Source: Acidobacteriota bacterium (GTDB lineage Bacteria > Acidobacteriota > Blastocatellia > Pyrinomonadales > Pyrinomonadaceae). Taken from it: a stretch of 18,257 bases of DNA. The first letter of the stretch is position 1. The number at the start of each line of letters is the position of its first letter. The position numbers and the translations under genes were made by a program. Of this stretch, positions 7,792 to 15,100 are shown piece after piece. The notes below the pieces were generated by a model. The model was not told where the DNA came from. It saw only the letters and a program-made list of their open reading frames with translations, and searched no databases. The stretch covers positions 1-18,257 of the forward strand of contig JAEWBM010000067.1 in NCBI GenBank assembly GCA_023391155.1. The letters are read 5' to 3'.

Positions 7792-8373
7792 ATGATCAAA
7801 TGCTCGTCATGTGGAAAGGAGAGCCCGGACGGTTCGCGGTTCTGTGATGAATGCGGTACCCGCTTAACAGAAGCGGGCAGCATTGCGTCCGTTCCGTCCG
7901 AACCCAGTGCATCGTCGGCCCTCAGCAGCCCCGACTTTAAACGTGCGAGCGTGACATCCGTCGGCATACCCCCTTTGGTAGAACCGCTTGACCGCAACGG
8001 GGACAGTGAATCGGGAAAGCTGTCGCGAGACGGAGTGAAGAGCCATGCTCGGCTGATAATCGAAAGGGGCGGGGCCGTGAACACAGAATTCGAGCTGACC
8101 GCTGACGAATCATATATCGGCCGGTGGGACGCAGATAACGGTATTTTCCCGGATGTCGATCTCGACTCACACGATCCGGATGCAAAGGTATCTCGCCGGC
8201 ACGCGAGGATCGTCAGAGGTGAAACCTCTTACACGATAGAAGATCTTGGCTCGACGAACGGAACATTTATAAACCGAGGTCGGCGATTGTTGCCCGGCAG
8301 CCCTCAGGTGCTGCAGGAAGGCGATGAGATCATCGTCGGCAAAACTTTTTTGCGTTTTCGAACTAACCGCTGA
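7792..8373 (+). CDS. Zinc-ribbon and FHA domain protein
   Basis: This 193-residue, apparently cytoplasmic protein opens with a zinc ribbon (Cys4, Cys7, Cys18, Cys21 in MIKCSSC...FCDEC). A Ser/Pro-rich linker and a C-terminal forkhead-associated domain (about 95-190) follow. FHA domains bind phosphothreonine; the binding-loop residues are present: Gly110-Arg111, Ser134-Arg-Arg-His137 and STNGT with Asn156. The protein matches the zinc-ribbon+FHA tail of the kinase encoded next (shared IFPDVDL/IFPEVDL, SRRHARI, EDLGS-NGT), so the two are paralogous in this part. It may act as an adaptor or decoy reader for the kinase. The two genes are 29 bases apart. The ATG has no good ribosome-binding site. 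The binding partner is unknown. Confidence 0.88.
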   Translation: MIKCSSCGKESPDGSRFCDECGTRLTEAGSIASVPSEPSASSALSSPDFKRASVTSVGIPPLVEPLDRNGDSESGKLSRDGVKSHARLIIERGGAVNTEFELTADESYIGRWDADNGIFPDVDLDSHDPDAKVSRRHARIVRGETSYTIEDLGSTNGTFINRGRRLLPGSPQVLQEGDEIIVGKTFLRFRTNR

Positions 8374-8402
8374 TCAACCGCGCATAGCGGCATGAACGTA
8401 CA

Positions 8403-10673
8403 ATGATCAAATGCCCAGAGTGCAGCTCAGAGATCTCTGAGAGCGAGAGCTTTTGCCCGTTCTGCGGGATTAGCCTGCAGCCGATAGCGCCGCACATCGA
8501 CGAGCCGGCCTCGGAGGATGACGCGCTTGAAAGCACGATCATGATGCCTCCCGAGGAGATCGCGCGTCTTGCAACGCCAACGCCTGAGCTGGAAGCAACC
8601 GTTGTAGAGGAGGAACAGCCGGAGCCCGAGCCAGATGATGTCGCTCCTCCGCAAACTGAACCGGAAACATCGTCGAGCAAAGTCGATGTAGATGCATCTG
8701 CCGCAGCTGAGACACCGCCTGAAACATCCGCGAATTACGACGCGGATGTGCCGGTGCCCGGGATCCTCTCAGAGATCGTGAATACGAGCGACAATATTGA
8801 GACCCGCGCAACCGCCGATTACGAGCCGGGCGATATAGAAGAAAGCAAGAAAGAGCCTGAACCTGCGCCGTCCGCACAGGAAATGTCGGCGTTACCAAGT
8901 TTTGAACCGGAGAAGACGGAACCGGTCTCGGAAACTCCGGCCGAAACGGAGCAGGAAGCCTCGGTCGCGTCGGTCCCATCAGCACCCGAGCCAGTAGAAG
9001 AACCCCACGAGCCGGCTTTTCCGGTTAATGACGATCAAGAGATCGTGATGCCGCAGGATGAACTTGAACCGCATGATCCGTTCAAGTCAGCGGCGATGTT
9101 CGATTCGGTTCGGATAATGGAGAGTGAGATCCCGGATCTGGAGAATGCTGAAACAATGCTCGGTGTTCCGAGGCCTGCAGAAACGCCTGAACTCAAAGAA
9201 GCGGCGGTTCAGAACGAAAAGCCGCAACCCTCAGGCGAAGTGCAGCAAACCGCGTCCGGCATCGGTGATACCGACACCGATGGCAGAAAATCCGCGAAAC
9301 TCAAGCCGCTTTCCGAAGGTACTGTTCTCAATTCACGATACGAGATCGTTCGAAAGATCGGCGGCGGCGGAATGGGGGCGGTATACCTTGCCAGCGACAA
9401 CAATCTCGGCGGCGTGCTTCGCGCTGTCAAAGAGATGGTGCAGGCACATATCGAGGAAGAGCAGCAGGAAAAGGCGATCAACGATTTCAAACGCGAATCG
9501 ATGATCCTCTCGACCCTCGATCATCCCTCGATCCCCACGATCTTCGATTACTTCTATGACGAGGAAGAGGGGCGGTTCTACCTCGTAATGAAATATATCT
9601 CCGGCGGAGATCTCTCATCCCGCTTGAGAGCTGCCCCTGAAGGGAAACTTGACGAAAAGACCGTGACGGAGTGGGCGATCCAGATCACGGATGTGCTCGA
9701 TTATCTCCACAACCAGCCGAGCACGATCGTCTATCGCGACCTGAAGCCGTCGAACATTATGGTGGACGGCAATACAGGCCGGGTAATGCTGATCGATTTC
9801 GGCATCGCGCGGTCTATAAGCCAGCGTGAGGAAAAGGGCGTAACGGCTGTCGGGACGATGGGCTATGCGCCTCCGGAACTTTTCAGCGGCAATGTCGAAC
9901 CTCGCTCTGACATCTATAGCCTTGGATCAACGATGTTTCATTTGCTCACCGGGGCCGACCCGCAGAGCAATCCGCTGCTGATATTCGATTTTCAGAAAAA
10001 TCCTCGGCCGCGTCAGATAAACCCGCGGCTTTCGGACCAGATGGAACGCATCCTGATGCGTGCCGTTGAATATAACGCCGAAGCGAGATTCCCGTCGGCC
10101 GCCGAGATGCGCAACATTTTGCAGGAACATCTCGAATTGCTGTCCGCGGGCGATCTCAGTTTCGGGGTGAGTGCGGCCCCGGAGGCTGTCAGCCTCGCAA
10201 ATCAGAATGTGTTTTGCGGCTTCTGCGGGCAGAGGATCGTGGCCACGGATCTTTTCTGTGCTTTTTGTGGTTCTAAGCAGCCGATCGCTCAGCAAGGTGT
10301 TCAGTCGGACATCTATTCAAAGGTGGGAGTCACGGCAAAACTTTTTGTTGAAGGAACGAACGAGCTGAGCGCTCCTACATTTTCCTTGCAGAAAGACGAG
10401 AATCTGGTAGGCCGTCGAGACCCAATGTCAAATATTTTTCCAGAGGTGGACCTGTCGAAATACGATCCGCAGACGAAGATCTCGCGGCGCCACGCCCGGA
10501 TCTGGCGCGACGGAGCTACGTATCTGGTAGAAGACCTTGGCTCTTCAAATGGGACGGTTCTTGCTTCAGCAGCTCAGGACGCTGTTCGCCTCGTGCCACA
10601 TCGTCCCCAACCTATCACCAGCGGCGACAAGCTAAAGATCGGGGATACGACCCTGCATTTTCTGGTCGGATAA
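8403..10673 (+). CDS. Serine/threonine protein kinase with two zinc ribbons and a C-terminal FHA domain
   Basis: This 756-residue, apparently soluble kinase has: zinc ribbon 1 (Cys4, 7, 18, 21); a long acidic Glu/Pro-rich linker (about 22-300); a kinase domain (about 312-580); zinc ribbon 2 (Cys605, 608, 619, 622); and an FHA domain (about 645-755) with GRR 670-672, SRRH 694-697 and Asn716. Kinase residues are intact: glycine loop IGGGGMGAVY, Lys343 (AVK), likely helix-C Glu365, catalytic YRDLKPSN with Asp446 and Asn451, DFG 465-467, and activation segment VGTMGYAPPE. Tyr replaces the His of HRD, a common bacterial variant. No transmembrane helix or PASTA repeat is present, so it is unlike PknB receptors. 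The Thr-containing linker could be an autophosphorylation target read by FHA domains. Likely substrates include neighbouring FHA proteins and the nearby sigma factor (inference). Confidence 0.93.
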   Translation: MIKCPECSSEISESESFCPFCGISLQPIAPHIDEPASEDDALESTIMMPPEEIARLATPTPELEATVVEEEQPEPEPDDVAPPQTEPETSSSKVDVDASAAAETPPETSANYDADVPVPGILSEIVNTSDNIETRATADYEPGDIEESKKEPEPAPSAQEMSALPSFEPEKTEPVSETPAETEQEASVASVPSAPEPVEEPHEPAFPVNDDQEIVMPQDELEPHDPFKSAAMFDSVRIMESEIPDLENAETMLGVPRPAETPELKEAAVQNEKPQPSGEVQQTASGIGDTDTDGRKSAKLKPLSEGTVLNSRYEIVRKIGGGGMGAVYLASDNNLGGVLRAVKEMVQAHIEEEQQEKAINDFKRESMILSTLDHPSIPTIFDYFYDEEEGRFYLVMKYISGGDLSSRLRAAPEGKLDEKTVTEWAIQITDVLDYLHNQPSTIVYRDLKPSNIMVDGNTGRVMLIDFGIARSISQREEKGVTAVGTMGYAPPELFSGNVEPRSDIYSLGSTMFHLLTGADPQSNPLLIFDFQKNPRPRQINPRLSDQMERILMRAVEYNAEARFPSAAEMRNILQEHLELLSAGDLSFGVSAAPEAVSLANQNVFCGFCGQRIVATDLFCAFCGSKQPIAQQGVQSDIYSKVGVTAKLFVEGTNELSAPTFSLQKDENLVGRRDPMSNIFPEVDLSKYDPQTKISRRHARIWRDGATYLVEDLGSSNGTVLASAAQDAVRLVPHRPQPITSGDKLKIGDTTLHFLVG

Positions 10674-10688
10674 GCGACACTTGGGTTT

Positions 10689-11213
10689 ATGACGTCTCAA
10701 GCTAAACCGGCCCCCGCGTCAACGCCGATCAAGCGTACACCGCCAAGACTGGAACGGGTGATCGATTTTTCTCCCGAGAAACTGCGGGCTCCTCTGATAG
10801 TAAGGGCCGGTGCTGCGATCATCGATTACATTCTAGCCGTGAGTCCGATCGCCGCATTCCTGCTTTTATCCCGCGCGATGGGCAACGACGGGGCGGGCCT
10901 GATCAACAGTGAGTTAAATAGCATCGGTTGGCTTTTGGCTATCGTTATCGGTGTCATTAATATCATCCTGCTGCCCGCGGTGACAGGCCGAACGATCGGA
11001 AAGTTCATTACCGGGCTGCGAGTCGCAACGCTCGACGGCACCGAGCCGGGGATCCGGCGAATGCTGCTGCGGCAGACGGTCGGCTACGCGATCATCGTTT
11101 TTTCTGCGGGCTTGTCGCTGCTGACGGCACTTTTTGATCGAAAGGGCCGTGCGGTCCAGGACTTTATAGCCGGAACTGTGGTGGTGTACGGTGAAAGAAA
11201 GGCCCGGCGGTAG
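10689..11213 (+). CDS. RDD-family membrane protein
   Basis: This 174-residue inner-membrane protein has the RDD domain. Arg39 and Asp46 lie in the first hydrophobic segment (VRAGAAIIDYILA), and the GRTIGKFITGLRV motif and the closing GRAVQDFIAGTVV with Asp158 are present. Three hydrophobic helices are expected at about 41-61, 78-98 and 129-148. The first roughly 35 residues are a polar, Pro-rich cytoplasmic tail. RDD proteins have few defined functions; some have been linked to ion transport. It starts 15 bases after the kinase stop and ends 12 bases before the phosphatase gene, so it belongs to the same transcription unit. It may connect the soluble kinase and phosphatase to the membrane, which is inference. 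Confidence 0.88.
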   Translation: MTSQAKPAPASTPIKRTPPRLERVIDFSPEKLRAPLIVRAGAAIIDYILAVSPIAAFLLLSRAMGNDGAGLINSELNSIGWLLAIVIGVINIILLPAVTGRTIGKFITGLRVATLDGTEPGIRRMLLRQTVGYAIIVFSAGLSLLTALFDRKGRAVQDFIAGTVVVYGERKARR

Positions 11214-11225
11214 AGCCGGTAAATT

Positions 11226-12881
11226 ATGGCAAGACTGATCTTTAGCGACCCGCACGGGGAAACACAAAAGATCGACCTGACACGCCTCAGGACGACCATA
11301 GGCCGCTCGGCCCGCAGCGATGTGTGCATTCCGGATGCATTTGCATCTCGCCTCCATGCAGAGGTGCGAAAAGAGGGCGATGGCTATTGGCTTCAGGACC
11401 TCGGGTCGGCCAACGGAACCCGCTATAACGGCGCTATCGTTAAATCCGCGGTGCCGCTTTCTTCCGGCGGCGAGATCCAGATCGGCGAGACAAAGATCTT
11501 TTTCGACAACGAATCAGGGATGCACGCAGCCGGCGCGACGCTCATCGCCGATAGGACCGAGGCACTTGACCCCTCAAAAACGATCTCGTTTCAAAGTCGG
11601 CGCATCCCGACGACCGAGCTCCTCAAAGGCCAGTTCTCATCGCGAACAGAACTTCTCGGCCTGATCAGCAAGGTGGGCGTCGCGTTGCTTTCGGCAAGCG
11701 GTCTCGACGAAACACTTAATCAGGTCGCAACGCTGGTCTTTGAGGCGGTGCCCGCCGAACGTTGTGTGATCATGCTGCGCGATGAACTGGATCCGAATGA
11801 GATGCAGGTAAAGGTTGCTCGCATTCGGGGCCGCGACGATGCTCTCAGTGAGGTCCGCGTCAGCCACAGCGTCATGGACGAGGTCCTGAAGAACGGACGG
11901 TCGGTTTTGACCGCCGATGCCCAGCAAGACCCTCGTTTTGCCACCCAGACCATGGTCCTCCAAGGCATCAGGTCGGTACTTGCCGTTCCATTGAGCGTCG
12001 ACGAGCGAAATATCTTCGGAATGATCTACGCCGATTCGCCAACCTACGAGACAACCTTTACTGAGGAGCACCTCAATATCCTGACGACGCTTGCGTCGGT
12101 CGCGTCGATCCGGGTCGAGAACGCGACCCTGCTTGAAGAGCGGATGGAGCGCGAGCGGATGGAGCGCGAGCTTGAGCTAGCGACCGAGATCCAGCAACGC
12201 TTTCAGCCGTCAGGGCCGCCCATCTTGGAAGGCTATGAATTCCAGGGGATCTCATTCTCGTGTTACGAGATCGGCGGCGATTACTACGATTTTATTCAGC
12301 GCGAAGATGGACGGATGATCGTCGCGTTGGGCGATGTTTCCGGCAAGGGGACGGCCGCCGCTTTGCTGATGTCGAGCCTGCATGCCGCTGTTCACGCCCA
12401 GATAGCGGCAAAGAGCACGCTGGAGGATGTCGTCGACTCGGTCAACATCTATTTAAGCGAGAACACGCCCACAAACCGTTTTGTGACACTATTTATCGGT
12501 GAACTTGATCCCGCTACGGGCACGATCCGATATATCAATGCGGGGCATAACCCGCCGATAGTCGGGCATGCCGACGGCCGGATAAGCCAGTTGGATTCGG
12601 GCGGGTTACCACTCGGCCTAATGTCCGAGGCTCAGTATGAATCCGGAGAGATCCGCTTGGCCGACGGCGATGCCCTGGTCGTTTATTCCGACGGCGTATC
12701 AGAGGCGACGAACCTCAGCGATGAAGAATTCGGGATGGAACGCCTGATAGAGGTGATCCGGAAAAATCTCCAGGGTTCGGCGGCCGGTATCCGCGATAAG
12801 GTCGAATCCGCACTATCGACATTCACTCAAAATGCCCCGGCCGGGGATGACATCACACTCTTGATCGTAAAACGTGCCTAG
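11226..12881 (+). CDS. FHA-GAF-PP2C (SpoIIE/RsbU-type) protein phosphatase
   Basis: This 551-residue protein phosphatase has three parts. An N-terminal FHA domain (about 1-95) carries GRS 26-28, SRLH 41-44 and Asn63 in SANGT. A GAF sensor domain (about 140-300) follows, then a charged coiled-coil linker (about 300-325, with the near-repeat RMERERMERE). The C-terminal SpoIIE-type PP2C domain (about 325-551) has metal-binding aspartates visible as Asp352 (GGDYYDF), Asp370 (GDVSGKG), Asp489 (YSDGVSEA) and Asp541/542 (GDDITLL). Relatives such as RsbU dephosphorylate Ser/Thr on regulators that control sigma factors. Here it probably opposes the upstream kinase, with FHA guiding it to phosphothreonine targets and GAF supplying an unknown signal. 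No anti-sigma or anti-anti-sigma gene is adjacent. Confidence 0.92.
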   Translation: MARLIFSDPHGETQKIDLTRLRTTIGRSARSDVCIPDAFASRLHAEVRKEGDGYWLQDLGSANGTRYNGAIVKSAVPLSSGGEIQIGETKIFFDNESGMHAAGATLIADRTEALDPSKTISFQSRRIPTTELLKGQFSSRTELLGLISKVGVALLSASGLDETLNQVATLVFEAVPAERCVIMLRDELDPNEMQVKVARIRGRDDALSEVRVSHSVMDEVLKNGRSVLTADAQQDPRFATQTMVLQGIRSVLAVPLSVDERNIFGMIYADSPTYETTFTEEHLNILTTLASVASIRVENATLLEERMERERMERELELATEIQQRFQPSGPPILEGYEFQGISFSCYEIGGDYYDFIQREDGRMIVALGDVSGKGTAAALLMSSLHAAVHAQIAAKSTLEDVVDSVNIYLSENTPTNRFVTLFIGELDPATGTIRYINAGHNPPIVGHADGRISQLDSGGLPLGLMSEAQYESGEIRLADGDALVVYSDGVSEATNLSDEEFGMERLIEVIRKNLQGSAAGIRDKVESALSTFTQNAPAGDDITLLIVKRA

Positions 12882-13450
12882 GTTCGGTCGAGTTGGCTAA
12901 AGAGCCACGCCTTCGCCATGCGCCAGTGACGGTTGACGGTCGGGACGCTTACGCCTAAGACCTCAGCCGTCTCCTGGATCGACAGCCCGCCGAAATACCT
13001 CAACTCCACCACCCTCGCTTTCAACGGGTCGAGCTTTGCGAGCTCGTCGAGAGCGTCGTCGAGCGCTACGAGTTCCGCATTCTTGTCCTGCGAAACTACC
13101 AGGATCTCCTCTTCGAGCGGCAGAACCTCTGCGTTGCCGCCCCTTTTACCTGCCATGTGCTTTCGTGCATGGTCCATCAGTATGCGGCGCATCACCTGCG
13201 CGGCGATCCCGAAAAAATGCGCACGGTTCTGCCATTTCACGTTGCGCTGGTCGATAAGCTTCATGTACGCCTCATGAACGAGAGCTGTCGGCTGCAGCGT
13301 GTGATTCCCGCGCTCTCGGCGCAGGTAGCTGCCGGCCAATCGCCGCAACTCGTCATAAATATGAGGCAAGATCAAATTGACGACGTCCTGGTTGCCGTCC
13401 GTCAATTCGATCAGCATTTGTGTGATCTGGTGTGGGTTTTCTCGGCTCAT
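12878..13450 (-). CDS. ECF-type RNA polymerase sigma factor (Sigma70_ECF / TIGR02999-like)
   Basis: This 190-residue sigma factor has region 2 at about 20-100 (LRRLAGSYLRRERG, LVHEAYMKLID, RAHFFGIAAQVMRRILMDHAR). A linker follows, and region 4 at about 130-188 contains the helix-turn-helix LSIQETAEVLGVSVPTVNRHW. Where classical ECF sigmas have the acidic D-A-E-D before LVQE, this protein has Gln53-Pro54-Thr55-Ala56 before LVHE. Related sigmas without these acids (Vibrio EcfP, Xanthomonas EcfK) are reported to be switched on by a partner Ser/Thr kinase. No anti-sigma gene is adjacent, consistent with that mode. The gene converges on the phosphatase gene and shares the CTAG stop bases with it. 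No ribosome-binding site is obvious before the ATG. Confidence 0.92.
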   Translation of the reverse strand: MSRENPHQITQMLIELTDGNQDVVNLILPHIYDELRRLAGSYLRRERGNHTLQPTALVHEAYMKLIDQRNVKWQNRAHFFGIAAQVMRRILMDHARKHMAGKRGGNAEVLPLEEEILVVSQDKNAELVALDDALDELAKLDPLKARVVELRYFGGLSIQETAEVLGVSVPTVNRHWRMAKAWLFSQLDRT

Positions 13451-13473
13451 ATGTTGAGTGTTGTGTTCGTGAA

Positions 13474-13501
13474 ATTATAGTCCGAGAAATAATCTCAACA
13501 A
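13474..13501 (-). promoter_or_regulatory. Candidate promoter of the sigma-factor gene
   Basis: On the minus strand TTGTTG (13501-13496), a 16-base spacer and TATAAT (13479-13474) precede the sigma-factor start codon by about 24 bases. The -10 is perfect and the -35 weak. The predicted leader is very short. Confidence 0.4.
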
Positions 13502-13515
13502 AATTGAAAGGCAGT

Positions 13516-13547
13516 TGATATCAAATTTATCAGACCTCCGCGTATAG
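13516..13547 (+). promoter_or_regulatory. ECF-like promoter copy 1, upstream of the secreted DUF4412-like gene
   Basis: TGATAT (13516-13521), 15 bases, then TCCGCGTATAG (13537-13547), which ends 46 bases before the ATG at 13593. The same two blocks with the same spacing occur at 16079-16110 and 17255-17286. The CGTATA core resembles -10 elements of ECF sigmas such as Bacillus SigW. A small hairpin with ACCCC/GGGGT arms (13562-13574) lies in the predicted leader. Confidence 0.6.
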
Positions 13548-13592
13548 GGTGAAAATGACGTACCCCCGAGGGGTCGCATGGGAGACAAAATA

Positions 13593-15032
13593 ATGAAAAC
13601 GACTCTTTCAATTTCAACTGCGATTATTTTTCTTTTGTTGACCGCGGGGGCGGCCTTTGCCGATGTAAAGGTAAAGACCAAGCAGACCATGGCGGGCCAG
13701 ACGTTTGAGAACACGACCTATATAAAAGGCCGCCGACAGCGGGCCGAGTCGATGAACGGTGTGAGTGTGAACATCACGCAATGTGACCTACGTCGCGCGA
13801 TCCAATTGAATCCGGCGGCAAAAACTTTTATCGTAAACGAATTCGGCCGGATCGAGGCGGCGAATACTCCGGGAACACCGGTCAAGGCCGATAGCCAGCC
13901 CGTGACCAAAGGGGGCCGGGTCATAACCACGATCAATGTTAAAGACACCGGCGAACGGAAACAGATGTTCGGGTTTACGGCAAGGCATCTGATCATCACA
14001 ATGGATACACAGTCATCGCCGGATGCTTGCAACAAGAACAACACCAAGATGGAGACCGACGGATGGTACATCGACTTCGAACTCGGGTTCGACTGCGAAC
14101 AGGAATCTATCGTTGCTCGCGGCCGAAACTCGCAACCAACCGGCGGATGCCAGGACAAGTACGAGATGAAAACGATAGGCACCGCGAAACGCGGCTACCC
14201 GGTCTATGAAAAGATGACGATGTTCGACGAGTCCGGCAAAGAAACGATGTCTTGGGTCAGCGAGGTCGTCGAGCTTTCTAAATCTTCGCTGGATCCGTCG
14301 CTGTTCGAGGTCCCGAGCGACTATCGAGAGGTTTCGGATGCGTCTCAGCTCTATTCGGCCAGCAGCATGATGACGATGACTAGCAATTCCGGGCAGATGC
14401 AGTCAACGAATATGGGCGGAACGGAACCGTCGGCCATGGCCCGGAATGTGGAGAATGCAGCGAATCAAACTGCGGATGCAGGCGCTCAGACGATCGGTGC
14501 GAAGGCACCCGGAACGATCCGACTGGGCCTTGTAACGGTCAAGACGGACGCGGTGGGCGCGGGAATAGCCGCCGCGGACCTTTCCGCTGCGATCCAGAAC
14601 ACGCTGCGCGAATTTCTTAAGGTTCCCGGGGTGGAGGTGGTCGTGATCGAAGGGCGTCTGCCTTCCGCGATAACTGCCGAAGCCGCCGAGAAAGAGTGCG
14701 ATTTCGTCATCCATACGACGGTTTCGCACAAAAAGGGGAAGAAAGGGGGCTTCGGTTTCGGCTCGGCGCTCGGATCAGTGGTCAGTGCGGCCGCCCCAAT
14801 GGCAGGCATTGCGGGACATATAGCATCGTCCGCGATCATGTCGGCGACCTCAATGGCAGGACAAATGAAGTCGAAGGACGAACTCGCGATCAGTTTAGAA
14901 CTGAAAACGAAAGATAACGCCTCAACTTTGAAACAGTCCTTTAAGGCGAAAGCCAAATCTGACGGTGACGACATCGTCTCTGCCGTCGTCGAGCAAACGG
15001 CTCAGGCGATAGTAAGCGCTGTTGGCAAGTAA
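13593..15032 (+). CDS. Secreted protein with DUF4412-like N-terminal half; function unknown
   Basis: This 479-residue exported protein has a signal peptide at 1-23 (MKTTLSIS..., cleavage after AFA). Residues about 24-245 resemble DUF4412/outer-membrane carrier-like beta proteins (KTKQTMAGQTFENTTYIKG, ending SLFEVPSDYRE) and contain five cysteines. A Ser/Met/Gln-rich linker (about 250-300) precedes a second domain (about 305-479) with an alternating alpha/beta pattern. That domain is interrupted by a Gly/Ala-rich hydrophobic stretch (about 382-423, after KKGKKGG) that could enter a membrane. I do not recognise the second domain. The frame is open from an ATG at 13578, but the ATG at 13593 has GGGAG eight bases upstream and starts the signal peptide cleanly. 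A dedicated ECF-like promoter lies upstream and a terminator downstream. Confidence 0.85.
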   Translation: MKTTLSISTAIIFLLLTAGAAFADVKVKTKQTMAGQTFENTTYIKGRRQRAESMNGVSVNITQCDLRRAIQLNPAAKTFIVNEFGRIEAANTPGTPVKADSQPVTKGGRVITTINVKDTGERKQMFGFTARHLIITMDTQSSPDACNKNNTKMETDGWYIDFELGFDCEQESIVARGRNSQPTGGCQDKYEMKTIGTAKRGYPVYEKMTMFDESGKETMSWVSEVVELSKSSLDPSLFEVPSDYREVSDASQLYSASSMMTMTSNSGQMQSTNMGGTEPSAMARNVENAANQTADAGAQTIGAKAPGTIRLGLVTVKTDAVGAGIAAADLSAAIQNTLREFLKVPGVEVVVIEGRLPSAITAEAAEKECDFVIHTTVSHKKGKKGGFGFGSALGSVVSAAAPMAGIAGHIASSAIMSATSMAGQMKSKDELAISLELKTKDNASTLKQSFKAKAKSDGDDIVSAVVEQTAQAIVSAVGK

Positions 15033-15050
15033 TACCTGATACAAATAAGA

Positions 15051-15084
15051 AAGGGCGGCCCGTGTGAGCCGCCTTTCGTATTTT
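15051..15084. terminator. Bidirectional intrinsic terminator
   Basis: AAGGGCGGC (15051-15059) pairs with GCCGCCTTT (15068-15076) to form a 9-bp stem with an 8-base loop, followed by CGTATTTT. On the minus strand the stem is followed by a T-rich stretch (CTTATTTG). It separates the convergent secreted-protein and TPR genes. Confidence 0.7.
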
Positions 15085-15100
15085 AAACGGTCACCGCCTT

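Noticed and set aside
8376..8392. ACCGCGCATAG before the kinase gene, similar to the ECF-like right block
   Set aside because: Two mismatches, no TGAT block 15 bases upstream, and too close to the kinase start. Treated as chance similarity.
9729..9752. Tyr instead of His in the kinase HRD motif as evidence of a pseudokinase
   Set aside because: Catalytic Asp446, Lys343, Asn451 and DFG are intact, and YRD is common in active bacterial Ser/Thr kinases.
11854..11864. TCCGCGTCAG inside the phosphatase gene, partial match to the ECF-like block
   Set aside because: It lies in coding sequence, lacks the WTAG end, and has no matching left block or downstream start codon.
12140..12170. Short direct repeat (GCGGATGGAGCGCGA-like, twice) in the phosphatase gene
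   Set aside because: It encodes the coiled-coil linker RMERERMERE; explained by heptad-like protein structure rather than a DNA element.
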